Below the pieces are notes generated by a model, which was given only the letters and a program-made list of their open reading frames with translations, had not been told where the DNA came from and made no database searches. Source: Citrobacter koseri ATCC BAA-895 (GTDB lineage: Bacteria > Pseudomonadota > Gammaproteobacteria > Enterobacterales > Enterobacteriaceae). From it: a stretch of DNA of 64,000 bases. Shown here one piece after another: positions 42,225 to 50,690 of the stretch (position 1 is the first letter of the stretch; each line of letters begins with the position of its first letter). The stretch covers positions 2,852,001-2,916,000 of the forward strand of contig NC_009792.1 in the NCBI RefSeq assembly GCF_000018045.1, in the 5' to 3' direction. The position numbers were made by a program, and so were the translations under genes.

Positions 42225-42233
42225 AACACTTTT

Positions 42234-42448
42234 TGCCGGATGGCGGCTTTGCCTTATCCGGCCTACAAAATAGCCCGTAGGCCCGGTAAGCGGTAGCGCC
42301 ACCGGGCGACCTGCCGGATGGCGGCTTTGCCTCATCCGGCCTACAAAATAGCCCGTAGGCCCGGTAAGCGGTAGCGCCACCGGGCGACCTGCCGGATGGC
42401 GGCTTTGCCTTATCCGGCCTACAAAATAGTCCGTAGGCCCGGTAAGCT
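42234..42448. repeat. Tandem 78-bp BIME array (2.75 copies)
   Basis: Units start at 42234, 42312 and 42390, exactly 78 bp apart. Each has one REP (TGCCGGATGGCGGC...) and one inverted REP (GTAGGCCCGGTAAGCG...CACCGGGC). The copies differ by single bases such as CTTATCC/CTCATCC and TAGCCCG/TAGTCCG. The third copy is cut short close to the autotransporter stop. Confidence 0.95.
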
Positions 42449-42463
42449 ATCCGCCGTTATGGT

Positions 42464-45190
42464 TCAGAAGCTGTATTTCACCCCCAACATCGCTGCGGTA
42501 TCGCTGTAACTGTTGTCGCCTACCTGCTGAGCTACATTCCCCCACACCTGCAAACGCGGGTTAATTTGCCCTTCCATACCAACTTTCAACTCACCAATAT
42601 TTTTGGTGCCGCTGATTTCATCCCGGATCGCCCCCATCTGGACGCTCTGGTTGTGAGTATTGTGGAGCCAGTTTGCTTCAACAAACGGCTGGAACTCACG
42701 GTCTTTGCCATCATCAATGGCGTTATGGCCTTTCAGGTATGCGCGCACACCGAGTCGGGTCATCAGGTTGCCGTCAGTTTTGTCTTTCACCTGAGTGCCG
42801 TTGCTTTCACGGTGCGAGTCAGCCTGCACGTCCATCCAAGTCACCTGGGCTTTTGGCTGGAGCCAGTAACTCGTACGCTCGCTTTCGCCTATCAGGAAGG
42901 TGTATCCCCCTTCGATAGACGCCGTGATACCGTCAGATTTGTATTTTTCACTGGCAAGATGGTCACCCTGCACGGTGTTATCAAACCAGTTATAGAGCAC
43001 CCAGCTATCCAGATACGTCCCGGTTTTATCCGCTTCATTCGCATACCACGTCGCATACACCCCCGCGCTGTAGCCGTTCACATGACCGCGTGAAGCGTAG
43101 CCATTATGGGTGTTATGCGTTTTACTTTTCTGATTGGCGTAACCCGCCATCACCCCCAGATGCCAACGGTCGAGACCATCGCTGCTCCACTGCGCCAGGT
43201 CGCCGCCAATCTGCAATACATAGCGATTAGCCTGCGTTTTCAGCTGCTTGCTGCCATCAGTAAAGCGCATATGACCACCTACGTTACGCATCCACATGCT
43301 GGTCACTTTCTGCTCGCCCGTTAATATGTCGGTGTACTGGGTTTCACCCAGGCGATCGTGCAGACGGGTGATAAACAGCGTATTAGCGGCATAGTTGTTC
43401 GCCAGATAGCTACCAAATTCAGGGCGGTATTGATGTTCACCAGGTTCAGGCGCTGGCGGCAGCGGTGGCTCTGGTGGCGCGGGGGGATCAACAGGATCGA
43501 CCGGTCCTGGTGGCGTTGGTGGTTCCACGGGATCAACCGGCCCTGGTGGTGCTGGCGGGTCCACCGGGTCAACCGGTCCCGGCGGTGTTGGTGGATCGAC
43601 CGGGTCCGGGTTTTCTGGTTCCGGTTCCGGCTCAGGTTCTGGTTCTGGCTCCACCGGGCTTAGCTGGCTGGTGAGATACCAGTTGCTGGCATTTTTCACC
43701 ACGTCATAGTCATAGCCGCCCGCCACAATACGTCCGGCTTTGGTGAACGTTCCGTCGGAAACGCCCTCAACGTCCACAATCTCAATGCCGTTAAGGGTCA
43801 GATCGCCCACACCGCCGATGTTATTGATGCCTACGTTGGTATTGCCGGAGGTATCCCCTTTGACGATCAGTTTATCGGTAAAAGAGTCATCGCCTTCAAG
43901 CACGGTGTTCAACACCAGTAACGCATCTGTGCCGGTGTAGTTGCCCATCACGGTCAGGGTTTTAAAGGTACTTTCGTCATCGCGGGACACGCCATCTGCG
44001 CTATAACGCAATGTGGCCTGGTTCAGCGTCAGAGTAGAGACCACAGAGTTCCCGGTCATCGTCCATTCGCTGTTTGCACCGTTCATGTTGAGATTTATTG
44101 TGGCACGAAGCGATGTTGTATTTTCCAATTGTGATGAGTTGGCTATACCGACAAACTGGCTGCCATCATCCATTGTAAGGTCAATAATGCCACTCGAACG
44201 CGCATACAAATTGCCCTCAATATCATAGATACCAGAGCTTGCGGTATCCGTTGCGGCATCCCAGGAGCGGATTAAACCTTTACTTTGGTAGGCATACATC
44301 GCATAGGCATTATTGCCTGTCACTTTAATGGTTGTATTCCCACCCAGATTTACTCTGGAAAAGTCACTGTTGGCGTAAGCATAGATACCATTCGCCCCGT
44401 TCCCGGTTGTCGTGATATCAGTGTTATTAAGGTTAATCTCACCTTTTCGTCCCGCATAAACCCCATGAGCATTCGAACCAGAAGTGGTGATTTTTGCAGT
44501 CCCATTGATCGTGACATCCGCAACGCCTGCCGCGCTACCAAATAAATCTCCAGGATCTTTACCAGCATAAATACCATAGCCAGAATTTGCACCACCATTA
44601 CCTCGGGTTACAACATCAGCATTCCCATGAATAATAATAGAAGATTTCGCACTCGTATTTACTCTGGAGATATTTGCGCGTAGTCCCATGCCGTCAGAAG
44701 CATCGATAGAAACATTACCGCTGACTTCAACAACAGAGTAAGCGCTGTTAAGTTCGCGTCCCAGATTAATCCCATCAGAACTGGTTCCGGTCGTGGTAAT
44801 CTTGATATTTTCCGCTTCCAGCCTCCCCCCTACGTTTTTGGAGTGAATACCGTCAGCTTCAGATCCCGTGGTGTTAATTACCAGGTCTTTAAATTTGTAC
44901 CCCGTTGAATCAAGATAGACTCCCCACCCCTGAAGCGGTGTGGTTATACCATTCTGGCTGGTATTAATTAATACTTCATCAAACGTGGTGTAATCACGAG
45001 AACCACCATTCAGAGGATTACCAAAATAATAGATCGTCGTATCATCGCAGAAAAATTGCGTACTGGAGGATTGGCTACATCCTGCTGCCAGAACGTGTCC
45101 GCTCAACCCGCTCAACGCCAGCGCACTGGCAATACAGAGCGCGAGCTTTGCCGGGATCGGCGTTTTTTGAATAAGACGAGAAGATTTCAT
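42464..45190 (-). CDS. Type V autotransporter, pertactin/AidA-like passenger
   Basis: 908 residues from ATG 45190, with AAGGTGG five bases upstream; a GTG three codons earlier is possible. Sec signal with a charged N-region (cleavage near HVLAAG, about 36). A passenger rich in Asn, Thr, Gly and Asp (about 37-520) has beta-helix-type repeats such as ITTTGNGANGIYAYAN and ITTSGSNAHGVYAGR. Next comes an acidic Pro linker (PE dipeptides, then four 12-residue units DPVDPPTPPGPV) at about 522-590. The C-terminal autotransporter barrel (about 635-908) ends in VKYSF. Probably an adhesin or biofilm factor; no protease triad seen. Inserted between yihX and yihW, which are adjacent in E. coli K-12. Confidence 0.92.
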   Translation of the reverse strand: MKSSRLIQKTPIPAKLALCIASALALSGLSGHVLAAGCSQSSSTQFFCDDTTIYYFGNPLNGGSRDYTTFDEVLINTSQNGITTPLQGWGVYLDSTGYKFKDLVINTTGSEADGIHSKNVGGRLEAENIKITTTGTSSDGINLGRELNSAYSVVEVSGNVSIDASDGMGLRANISRVNTSAKSSIIIHGNADVVTRGNGGANSGYGIYAGKDPGDLFGSAAGVADVTINGTAKITTSGSNAHGVYAGRKGEINLNNTDITTTGNGANGIYAYANSDFSRVNLGGNTTIKVTGNNAYAMYAYQSKGLIRSWDAATDTASSGIYDIEGNLYARSSGIIDLTMDDGSQFVGIANSSQLENTTSLRATINLNMNGANSEWTMTGNSVVSTLTLNQATLRYSADGVSRDDESTFKTLTVMGNYTGTDALLVLNTVLEGDDSFTDKLIVKGDTSGNTNVGINNIGGVGDLTLNGIEIVDVEGVSDGTFTKAGRIVAGGYDYDVVKNASNWYLTSQLSPVEPEPEPEPEPEPENPDPVDPPTPPGPVDPVDPPAPPGPVDPVEPPTPPGPVDPVDPPAPPEPPLPPAPEPGEHQYRPEFGSYLANNYAANTLFITRLHDRLGETQYTDILTGEQKVTSMWMRNVGGHMRFTDGSKQLKTQANRYVLQIGGDLAQWSSDGLDRWHLGVMAGYANQKSKTHNTHNGYASRGHVNGYSAGVYATWYANEADKTGTYLDSWVLYNWFDNTVQGDHLASEKYKSDGITASIEGGYTFLIGESERTSYWLQPKAQVTWMDVQADSHRESNGTQVKDKTDGNLMTRLGVRAYLKGHNAIDDGKDREFQPFVEANWLHNTHNQSVQMGAIRDEISGTKNIGELKVGMEGQINPRLQVWGNVAQQVGDNSYSDTAAMLGVKYSF
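43463..43606 (-). repeat. Four 36-bp tandem repeats in the autotransporter proline linker
   Basis: Units at 43571-43606, 43535-43570, 43499-43534 and 43463-43498 encode DPVDPPTPPGPV, DPVDPPAPPGPV, DPVEPPTPPGPV and DPVDPPAPPEPP. Since the unit is a multiple of three, copy number can change without frameshift. Confidence 0.9.
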
Positions 45191-45626
45191 GAGAGCCACC
45201 TTTTCCGTAAGGCTTTTTTATTCGGATAAAAGCATCAAAGACGCGTGCATAAGATATTTATAAAAGGCGAAATCCATCCGCTCATCTTTAAATAGTTAAA
45301 GAGTCAGAATTCAAAGGCGTAATGAATTGTCACCTTAGCAGAATAAATACAAGTATTCATTTAATCTGTCAATGTACGGCAGAGGCTCATGAGATAACAG
45401 TAAATAAAATGCACCTTATTTATTTGCATTATTCTTAATAACTATTTTTATAAAATAAAAGCATCTCCGGCAGGAGAATAAACGCCTTATAAAACAACAG
45501 CTATCAGGGTAACAATAAGCAGGCGGTTTTTATTTTAAGATTTTTATATCACCACCAGGATGATTATATATTTAGCAAAAAGGTGAAAAAGAACCGTCTA
45601 AAAAGACGGTTCTGTTTATAACCCCT
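45191..45626. other. AT-rich region upstream of the autotransporter
   Basis: 436 bp with no gene seen. Composition is markedly AT-rich between about 45270 and 45560, contrasting with the backbone and suggesting that the autotransporter and its leader were acquired together. The yihW terminator lies at the right end. Confidence 0.65.
45590..45613 (-). terminator. yihW terminator
   Basis: AGAACCGTCT-AAAA-AGACGGTTCT, 10-bp perfect stem, followed on the minus strand by TTTTTC, 14 bp past the yihW stop. Confidence 0.85.
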
Positions 45627-46430
45627 TCAGACTGACGTTGCGTCATCCTGGCCTGGGCTAACCTGGACAATCTCAACCTGCTGTGACTGAAGCAGGTTAT
45701 GCAATGCCGGGCCAGGGTACTCATCAGTAAACAGCGCCGTTACCTGCGACACGTTGCCAATCTCTACCGCTGCGGAAGCATGGTATTTCGTATGATCGGC
45801 AGCAAGGAGGATATGCCGGGAGTGAGCCATCATGGTTTTCACCACGCTGGCTTCATTGACGTCAAACTCCAGCAACGCGCCATCGCTTTCTATCGCGCCG
45901 ACGCTGGTGACAAGATAGTCCGCACGAAACCCCGCCACAAACGCCGTCGCAGAAGGGCCGATAATGCCGCTGTTATGCGGGCGAAGCGTTCCGCCGGGCA
46001 CCATCACTTCAAAACGCGGATTATTGTACAGAATATGCGCCACACGCAGGCTGTTAGTGATAATGCGCAGATGATTGTGGTTTAACAGCGCCCGCGCTAC
46101 CTGCTCAACGGTCGTACCAATGGTGATAAAGACCGTGGAGCCGTCTGGAATATAGTCCGCCACCGCTTCCGCGATGGCTTTTTTCTCTTCCGTCCAGGAG
46201 ACTTCTCGCTGCTCAAAGGCGGTATTCACAACGCTGGAAGCCCGTCCCGCGCCACCGTGATGACGCGTAATCAATCCCTGATCGCTCAGTTTGCGGATAT
46301 CGCGACGCACGGTCTGCGTGGACACATCCAGCAGGCCAGCCAGTTCGTCAATATTCATGTAACCGCGCTCGCCAATCAGCGCCAGCAACTGATCATGCCG
46401 TGGGTTACCGGTCAGTTCAGTAAGACTCAT
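45627..46430 (-). CDS. yihW: DeoR-family repressor of sulfoquinovose genes (CsqR)
   Basis: 267 residues from ATG 46430 (MSLTELTGNPRHD); seven upstream codons in the frame lack a ribosome-binding site. N-terminal winged HTH with the DeoR signature MNIDELAGLLDVSTQTVRRDIRKL; C-terminal DeoRC sugar-phosphate sensor domain (ITIGTTVEQVARALL, ADHTKYHASAAVEIG). In E. coli it represses the yih genes and is relieved by sulfoquinovose or its derivatives. It lies 32 bp from yihV, same direction. Confidence 0.95.
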   Translation of the reverse strand: MSLTELTGNPRHDQLLALIGERGYMNIDELAGLLDVSTQTVRRDIRKLSDQGLITRHHGGAGRASSVVNTAFEQREVSWTEEKKAIAEAVADYIPDGSTVFITIGTTVEQVARALLNHNHLRIITNSLRVAHILYNNPRFEVMVPGGTLRPHNSGIIGPSATAFVAGFRADYLVTSVGAIESDGALLEFDVNEASVVKTMMAHSRHILLAADHTKYHASAAVEIGNVSQVTALFTDEYPGPALHNLLQSQQVEIVQVSPGQDDATSV

Positions 46431-46462
46431 GCAAATTCCTCGAAAAACCATTGCCTTACATT

Positions 46463-47359
46463 TTATACAAAAAGTGACAGAAAAGATCGGGTTTGATCAC
46501 AGTCAGGGATTCCGGCACGCCCGCCTGGTCGGGTGCATTTCAGTGCGGCCACGCCGCTGGCAAACCTGACGGCCTCTTCGACCGGCGTTCCACCCGCCAG
46601 GCTAAAGGCGAGCGCACCGTGAAAAACATCCCCCGCGCCGGTGGTGTCGACCACCTCTACCGGGAATCCGGGTTGATGCCGAAAGACATTATCGTCTAAC
46701 CAGTCGCATCCTTCACTGCCGCGCGTGACATAGACATGTCCATTTGTGAGCATTTGTGATTTTTTTAACGCGCTTACGGTATCCTGTATTCCCGTCAGGC
46801 GCGTCAGACCCGGTTCAGAGAAGGCGGCATGATCGCTTAACGCCACCAGCTCGCTGATGTCCTGTGGCGTCACATCGCCATCCAGAACCGTCATGACTCC
46901 GGCCCGGCGCGCCAGCGTGAACGCCCGTTTCGCCCCTTCATGCCAGCGAACATCCGCCAGCACCACATCCCATTGAGAAAAGTCGATCTCATTAAGCCAG
47001 TCAGCGTCATGCAATAAATCCGGGCTGGGATAATTGACGATAATCCGCTCCCCTTTCGCATCGACGATGACCGCAGACTGTGAGGACTTCGCCCCCGCGT
47101 AACGCCGGGTATAGCGGGTATTTACCCCCAGGGATTCCAGCTCCGCCAGCAGGCTGTTTCCGGTGTCGTCATCTCCCACACGCCCAATAAAGTCCACCTG
47201 CGCCCCCAGTTTCGCCGCAGCCACTGCGGCAGTTGCAGCAGGCCCGCCGCCCACTTCCGTATAACGTTTCGCCACATATTTACCTCCTTCAGTCGGTAAA
47301 CCTTCAACGTAATAGATGCGATCCATCACGGTGATACCCACACAAGCAACACGAATCAT
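46463..47359 (-). CDS. yihV: 6-deoxy-6-sulfofructose kinase
   Basis: 298 residues from ATG 47359, where AAGGA is well spaced. PfkB/ribokinase family: N-terminal substrate motif GGGPAATAAVAAAKLGA and C-terminal VDTTGAGDVFHGALA with the catalytic Asp. It phosphorylates sulfofructose to sulfofructose-1-phosphate in sulfo-EMP glycolysis. Divergent from yihU. Confidence 0.96.
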   Translation of the reverse strand: MIRVACVGITVMDRIYYVEGLPTEGGKYVAKRYTEVGGGPAATAAVAAAKLGAQVDFIGRVGDDDTGNSLLAELESLGVNTRYTRRYAGAKSSQSAVIVDAKGERIIVNYPSPDLLHDADWLNEIDFSQWDVVLADVRWHEGAKRAFTLARRAGVMTVLDGDVTPQDISELVALSDHAAFSEPGLTRLTGIQDTVSALKKSQMLTNGHVYVTRGSEGCDWLDDNVFRHQPGFPVEVVDTTGAGDVFHGALAFSLAGGTPVEEAVRFASGVAALKCTRPGGRAGIPDCDQTRSFLSLFV

Positions 47360-47426
47360 GGTCATTCCTTAAGCATTTCGGGATGCGATTATTTTAATTT
47401 CGCAAAATGTTTAAAAAGTGACGGCT

Positions 47427-47493
47427 GTCAATTTTTTGACCATAAATTACAAATACGATCAAAAACAGACAAAATCAGCGTCACGCAAGTGAC
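47427..47493. promoter_or_regulatory. Candidate CsqR operators between yihV and yihU
   Basis: Two similar 14-bp palindromes, GTCAA-TTTT-TTGAC (47427-47440) and GTCAC-GCAA-GTGAC (47480-47493), 53 bp centre to centre in the divergent promoter region. The shared GTCAM/KTGAC arms suit a DeoR-type repressor. Confidence 0.6.
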
Positions 47494-47525
47494 AAAAAAT
47501 GACATTCACGTTTCAGGAGAACGAT

Positions 47526-48422
47526 ATGGCAGTGATTGCATTTGTCGGATTAGGCCAGATGGGTTCGCCCATGGCGAGTAATTTGCTCAAGCAGGGCCAT
47601 CAGCTCAGCGTCTTTGATGTGAACCCCGACGCCATACAGACCCTGGTGGAAAAAGGCGCTCGTCCTGCCAGCAGCCCGGCGCAGGCGGCGAAAGAGGCCG
47701 AGTTTGTCATCACAATGCTGCCTAATGGCGATCTCGTTCGCAGCGTGTTATTCGGCGATCAAGGCGTTTGCGAAGGCTTGTCACAGGACGCGCTGGTGAT
47801 CGATATGTCCACCATCCATCCGCTACAGACGGACAAACTTATCGCAGATATGCGCGCCAGAGGGTTCAGCATGATGGATGTCCCGGTCGGTCGAACATCC
47901 GATCACGCCATTGCGGGGACGTTGCTATTACTGGCAGGCGGCAGCGCAGAACAGGTGGAGCGCGCAACGCCGGTACTGATGGCGATGGGCAATGAGTTGA
48001 TTAACGCTGGCGGCCCCGGCATGGGGATTCGCGTAAAGCTTATCAATAACTATATGAGCATCGCGCTGAATGCGCTTTCTGCCGAAGCCGCCGCGTTATG
48101 CGAAGCGCTGGGCCTCTCCTTCGACGTCGCGTTAAAAGTGATGAGCGGAACCCCGGCAGGCAAAGGCCACTTCACCACCTCCTGGCCGAACAAAGTGCTG
48201 AAAGGCGACCTTTCTCCCTCCTTCATGATCGATCTGGCGCACAAAGACCTGGGGATTGCGCTGGATGTTGCCAACCAACTGCATGTGCCGATGCCGCTCG
48301 GCGCCGCATCCCGTGAAGTTTATAACCAGGCTCGCGCCGCCGGTCGTGGCCGGGAAGACTGGACAGCCATTCTCGAACAGGTGCGTAACAGCGCCGGATT
48401 ACCGAACAAATTCAAAATGTAA
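47526..48422 (+). CDS. yihU: 3-sulfolactaldehyde reductase
   Basis: 298 residues from ATG 47526 with CAGGAGAACGAT; the longer frame start is not supported. Beta-hydroxyacid dehydrogenase family: NAD-binding GLGQMGSPMASNLL (about 7-20), substrate motif MDVPVGRTSDHA (about 116-127), catalytic Lys in GIRVKLINNYMSI (about 171). Reduces sulfolactaldehyde to 2,3-dihydroxypropane-1-sulfonate with NADH. First gene of the yihUTSQPO-ompL unit. Confidence 0.96.
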   Translation: MAVIAFVGLGQMGSPMASNLLKQGHQLSVFDVNPDAIQTLVEKGARPASSPAQAAKEAEFVITMLPNGDLVRSVLFGDQGVCEGLSQDALVIDMSTIHPLQTDKLIADMRARGFSMMDVPVGRTSDHAIAGTLLLLAGGSAEQVERATPVLMAMGNELINAGGPGMGIRVKLINNYMSIALNALSAEAAALCEALGLSFDVALKVMSGTPAGKGHFTTSWPNKVLKGDLSPSFMIDLAHKDLGIALDVANQLHVPMPLGAASREVYNQARAAGRGREDWTAILEQVRNSAGLPNKFKM

Positions 48423-48444
48423 CGACTGAATAAAGGAAAACTGA

Positions 48445-49323
48445 ATGAACAACTACACCATCAAAGACATTACGCGCGCATCCGGCGGCTTTGCCATGCT
48501 GGCGGTCGATCAGCGTGAAGCGATGCGCTTAATGTTTGCAGCTGCTGGTGCGAAGTCTCCTATTGCCGACAGCGTACTGACGGATTTCAAAGTGAATGCC
48601 GCAAAAGCGCTGTCTCCTTATGCCTCCGCCATTCTGATTGACCAACAGTTCTGTTACCGCCAGGTGGTGGAGCAAAACGCGATTGCAAAAAACTGCGCCA
48701 TGATCGTCGCCGCCGATGCGTTCATTCCCGGCAATGGCATTCCTGTCGATAGCGTCGTCATTGATAAAAAGATCAATCCACAAGCGATAAAGCAAGACGG
48801 CGGTAAAGCGCTAAAACTGCTGGTGCTCTGGCGCAGCGATGAAGATGCCCAACAGCGTCTTGATATGGTCAAAGAATTTAATGAGATGTGCCACAGCAAT
48901 GGTCTGGTGAGCATTATCGAACCGGTTGTGCGCCCACCTCGCCGTGGCGATAAGTTCGACCGTGAACAGGCCATCATTGATGCCGCGAAAGAGTTGGGCG
49001 ACAGCGGCGCGGATCTCTACAAAGTTGAAATGCCGCTGTACGGCAAAGGCGCGCAGCACGACCTTCTCGCCGCGTCACAGCGCCTGAACGAGCATATCAA
49101 TATGCCGTGGGTCATCCTCTCCTCCGGTATTGATGAAAAATTGTTCCCTCGGGCGGTCAGAGTCGCAATGACCGCGGGCGCATCCGGTTTTCTGGCGGGT
49201 CGCGCCGTCTGGTCATCGGTGATTGGCCTGCCGGATACCGAACTGATGCTGCGTGATATTTCTGTGCCTAAGTTGCAGCGTTTGGGTGAGATCGTCGACG
49301 AAATGATGGCCCGCCGTCGTTAA
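48445..49323 (+). CDS. yihT: Sulfofructose-1-phosphate aldolase
   Basis: 292 residues, class I aldolase of the LacD/YihT type. Schiff-base Lys193 in DLYKVEMPLYG. Splits 6-deoxy-6-sulfofructose-1-phosphate to dihydroxyacetone phosphate and 3-sulfolactaldehyde. The ATG has AAAGGAAAACTGA upstream; 22 bp after yihU and 15 bp before yihS. Confidence 0.96.
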   Translation: MNNYTIKDITRASGGFAMLAVDQREAMRLMFAAAGAKSPIADSVLTDFKVNAAKALSPYASAILIDQQFCYRQVVEQNAIAKNCAMIVAADAFIPGNGIPVDSVVIDKKINPQAIKQDGGKALKLLVLWRSDEDAQQRLDMVKEFNEMCHSNGLVSIIEPVVRPPRRGDKFDREQAIIDAAKELGDSGADLYKVEMPLYGKGAQHDLLAASQRLNEHINMPWVILSSGIDEKLFPRAVRVAMTAGASGFLAGRAVWSSVIGLPDTELMLRDISVPKLQRLGEIVDEMMARRR

Positions 49324-49338
49324 TGTGAGGATGAAAGC

Positions 49339-50580
49339 ATGAAATGGTTTAACACGTTGAGCCACAACCGCTGGCTGGAGCAAGAAACCGATCGCATTTT
49401 TGACTTTGGGAAAAAATCCGCAGTACCTACCGGTTTCGGCTGGCTGGGAAACCAGGGGCAGATCAGAGCGGAGATGGGTACGCACCTGTGGATTACCGCC
49501 CGTATGCTGCACGTTTATTCCGTTGCTGCATCAATGGGCCGTCCGGGCGCATATCAGTTAGTCGACCATGGTATTAACGCGCTGAACGGCGCGTTACGCG
49601 ATCGGCGCTACGGCGGCTGGTATGCCTGTGTGAACGATGAAGGCGTGATGGACGCCTCCAAACAGGGATATCAGCATTTCTTCGTCCTGTTAGGGGCGGC
49701 AAGCGCCGTCACCACGGGCCATCCACAGGCCAGAAAACTGCTGGATGACGCGATCGAGGTCATCGAAAAATACTTCTGGAGCGAAGAGGAGCAGATGTGC
49801 CTGGAGTCCTGGGACGAAGCCTTCAGCCAGACCGAAGATTACCGTGGCGGCAACGCCAACATGCATGCCGTAGAGGCTTTTTTGATCGTGTACGACGTGA
49901 CCCACGATCGTAAATGGCTCGACCGCGCGCTGCGCATCGCCTCCGTCATTATTCACGATGTGGCCCGCAACGGCGACTACCGCGTCAACGAGCACTTCGA
50001 TGCGCAGTGGAACCCCATCCGCGATTACAACAAAGATAACCCTGCCCACCGTTTCCGCGCTTACGGCGGCACGCCGGGGCATTGGATCGAGTGGGGTCGC
50101 CTGATGCTGCACCTGCATGCGGCCCTGGAAGCGCGTTTTGAAACTCCGCCCGCCTGGCTGCTGGAAGATGCCAAAGGGTTATTCCACGCCACCCTTCGCG
50201 ACGCCTGGGCGCCCGATGGCGCAGACGGCTTCGTCTACTCCGTGGACTGGGACGGCAAACCGATTGTACGTGAAAGAGTACGCTGGCCGATTGTGGAAGC
50301 AATGGGCACCGCTTACGCCCTGTATACCCTCACCGGCGATAGCCAATACGAAACCTGGTATCAGAAGTGGTGGGATTACTGCATCACTTATCTGATGGAC
50401 TACGAGAACGGTTCGTGGTGGCAGGAGCTGGATACCAATAACCAGGTGACCACCAAAGTGTGGGACGGCAAGCAGGATATTTACCACCTGCTGCATTGCC
50501 TGGTGATCCCGCGCCTGCCGCTGGCGCCGGGGCTGGCACCCGCCGTTGCTGCGGGCCTGCTGGATAGCAACGCGAAATAA
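49339..50580 (+). CDS. yihS: Sulfoquinovose isomerase
   Basis: 413 residues, same length as E. coli YihS. Alpha/alpha barrel of the N-acylglucosamine 2-epimerase (AGE) superfamily; conserved segments include GGWYACVNDEGVMDASKQGYQ at about 93-113, GNANMHAVEAFL, and GTPGHWIEWGRLML with catalytic His. Converts sulfoquinovose to sulfofructose and has broad aldose-ketose isomerase activity. The next 110 bp hold only a REP element; the yihR gene of E. coli is absent. Confidence 0.95.
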   Translation: MKWFNTLSHNRWLEQETDRIFDFGKKSAVPTGFGWLGNQGQIRAEMGTHLWITARMLHVYSVAASMGRPGAYQLVDHGINALNGALRDRRYGGWYACVNDEGVMDASKQGYQHFFVLLGAASAVTTGHPQARKLLDDAIEVIEKYFWSEEEQMCLESWDEAFSQTEDYRGGNANMHAVEAFLIVYDVTHDRKWLDRALRIASVIIHDVARNGDYRVNEHFDAQWNPIRDYNKDNPAHRFRAYGGTPGHWIEWGRLMLHLHAALEARFETPPAWLLEDAKGLFHATLRDAWAPDGADGFVYSVDWDGKPIVRERVRWPIVEAMGTAYALYTLTGDSQYETWYQKWWDYCITYLMDYENGSWWQELDTNNQVTTKVWDGKQDIYHLLHCLVIPRLPLAPGLAPAVAAGLLDSNAK

Positions 50581-50590
50581 CAATATGACA

Positions 50591-50670
50591 TGCCGGATGG
50601 CGACGTTAAGGCGTCTTATCCGGCCGACGAGCGCCATGCTAACCGTAGGCAAGAGCGCTGCCGTCCGGCA
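50591..50670. repeat. REP element at the place of yihR
   Basis: GCCGGATGGCGACG...CGTCTTATCCGGCC and a degenerate inverted partner GTAGGCAAGAGCGCTGCCGTCCGGC between yihS and yihQ. Confidence 0.85.
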
Positions 50671-50690
50671 ACATTGAGGATAGAAAACTT

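Noticed and set aside
42102..42380. N-terminal extension of yihX
   Set aside because: The extra codons are REP repeats translated by chance; the ATG at 42101 has a good ribosome-binding site and gives the family length.
42234..42448. Possible CRISPR-like array
   Set aside because: The 78-bp repeats are contiguous, with no unique spacers, and each contains REP palindromes; it is a tandem BIME.
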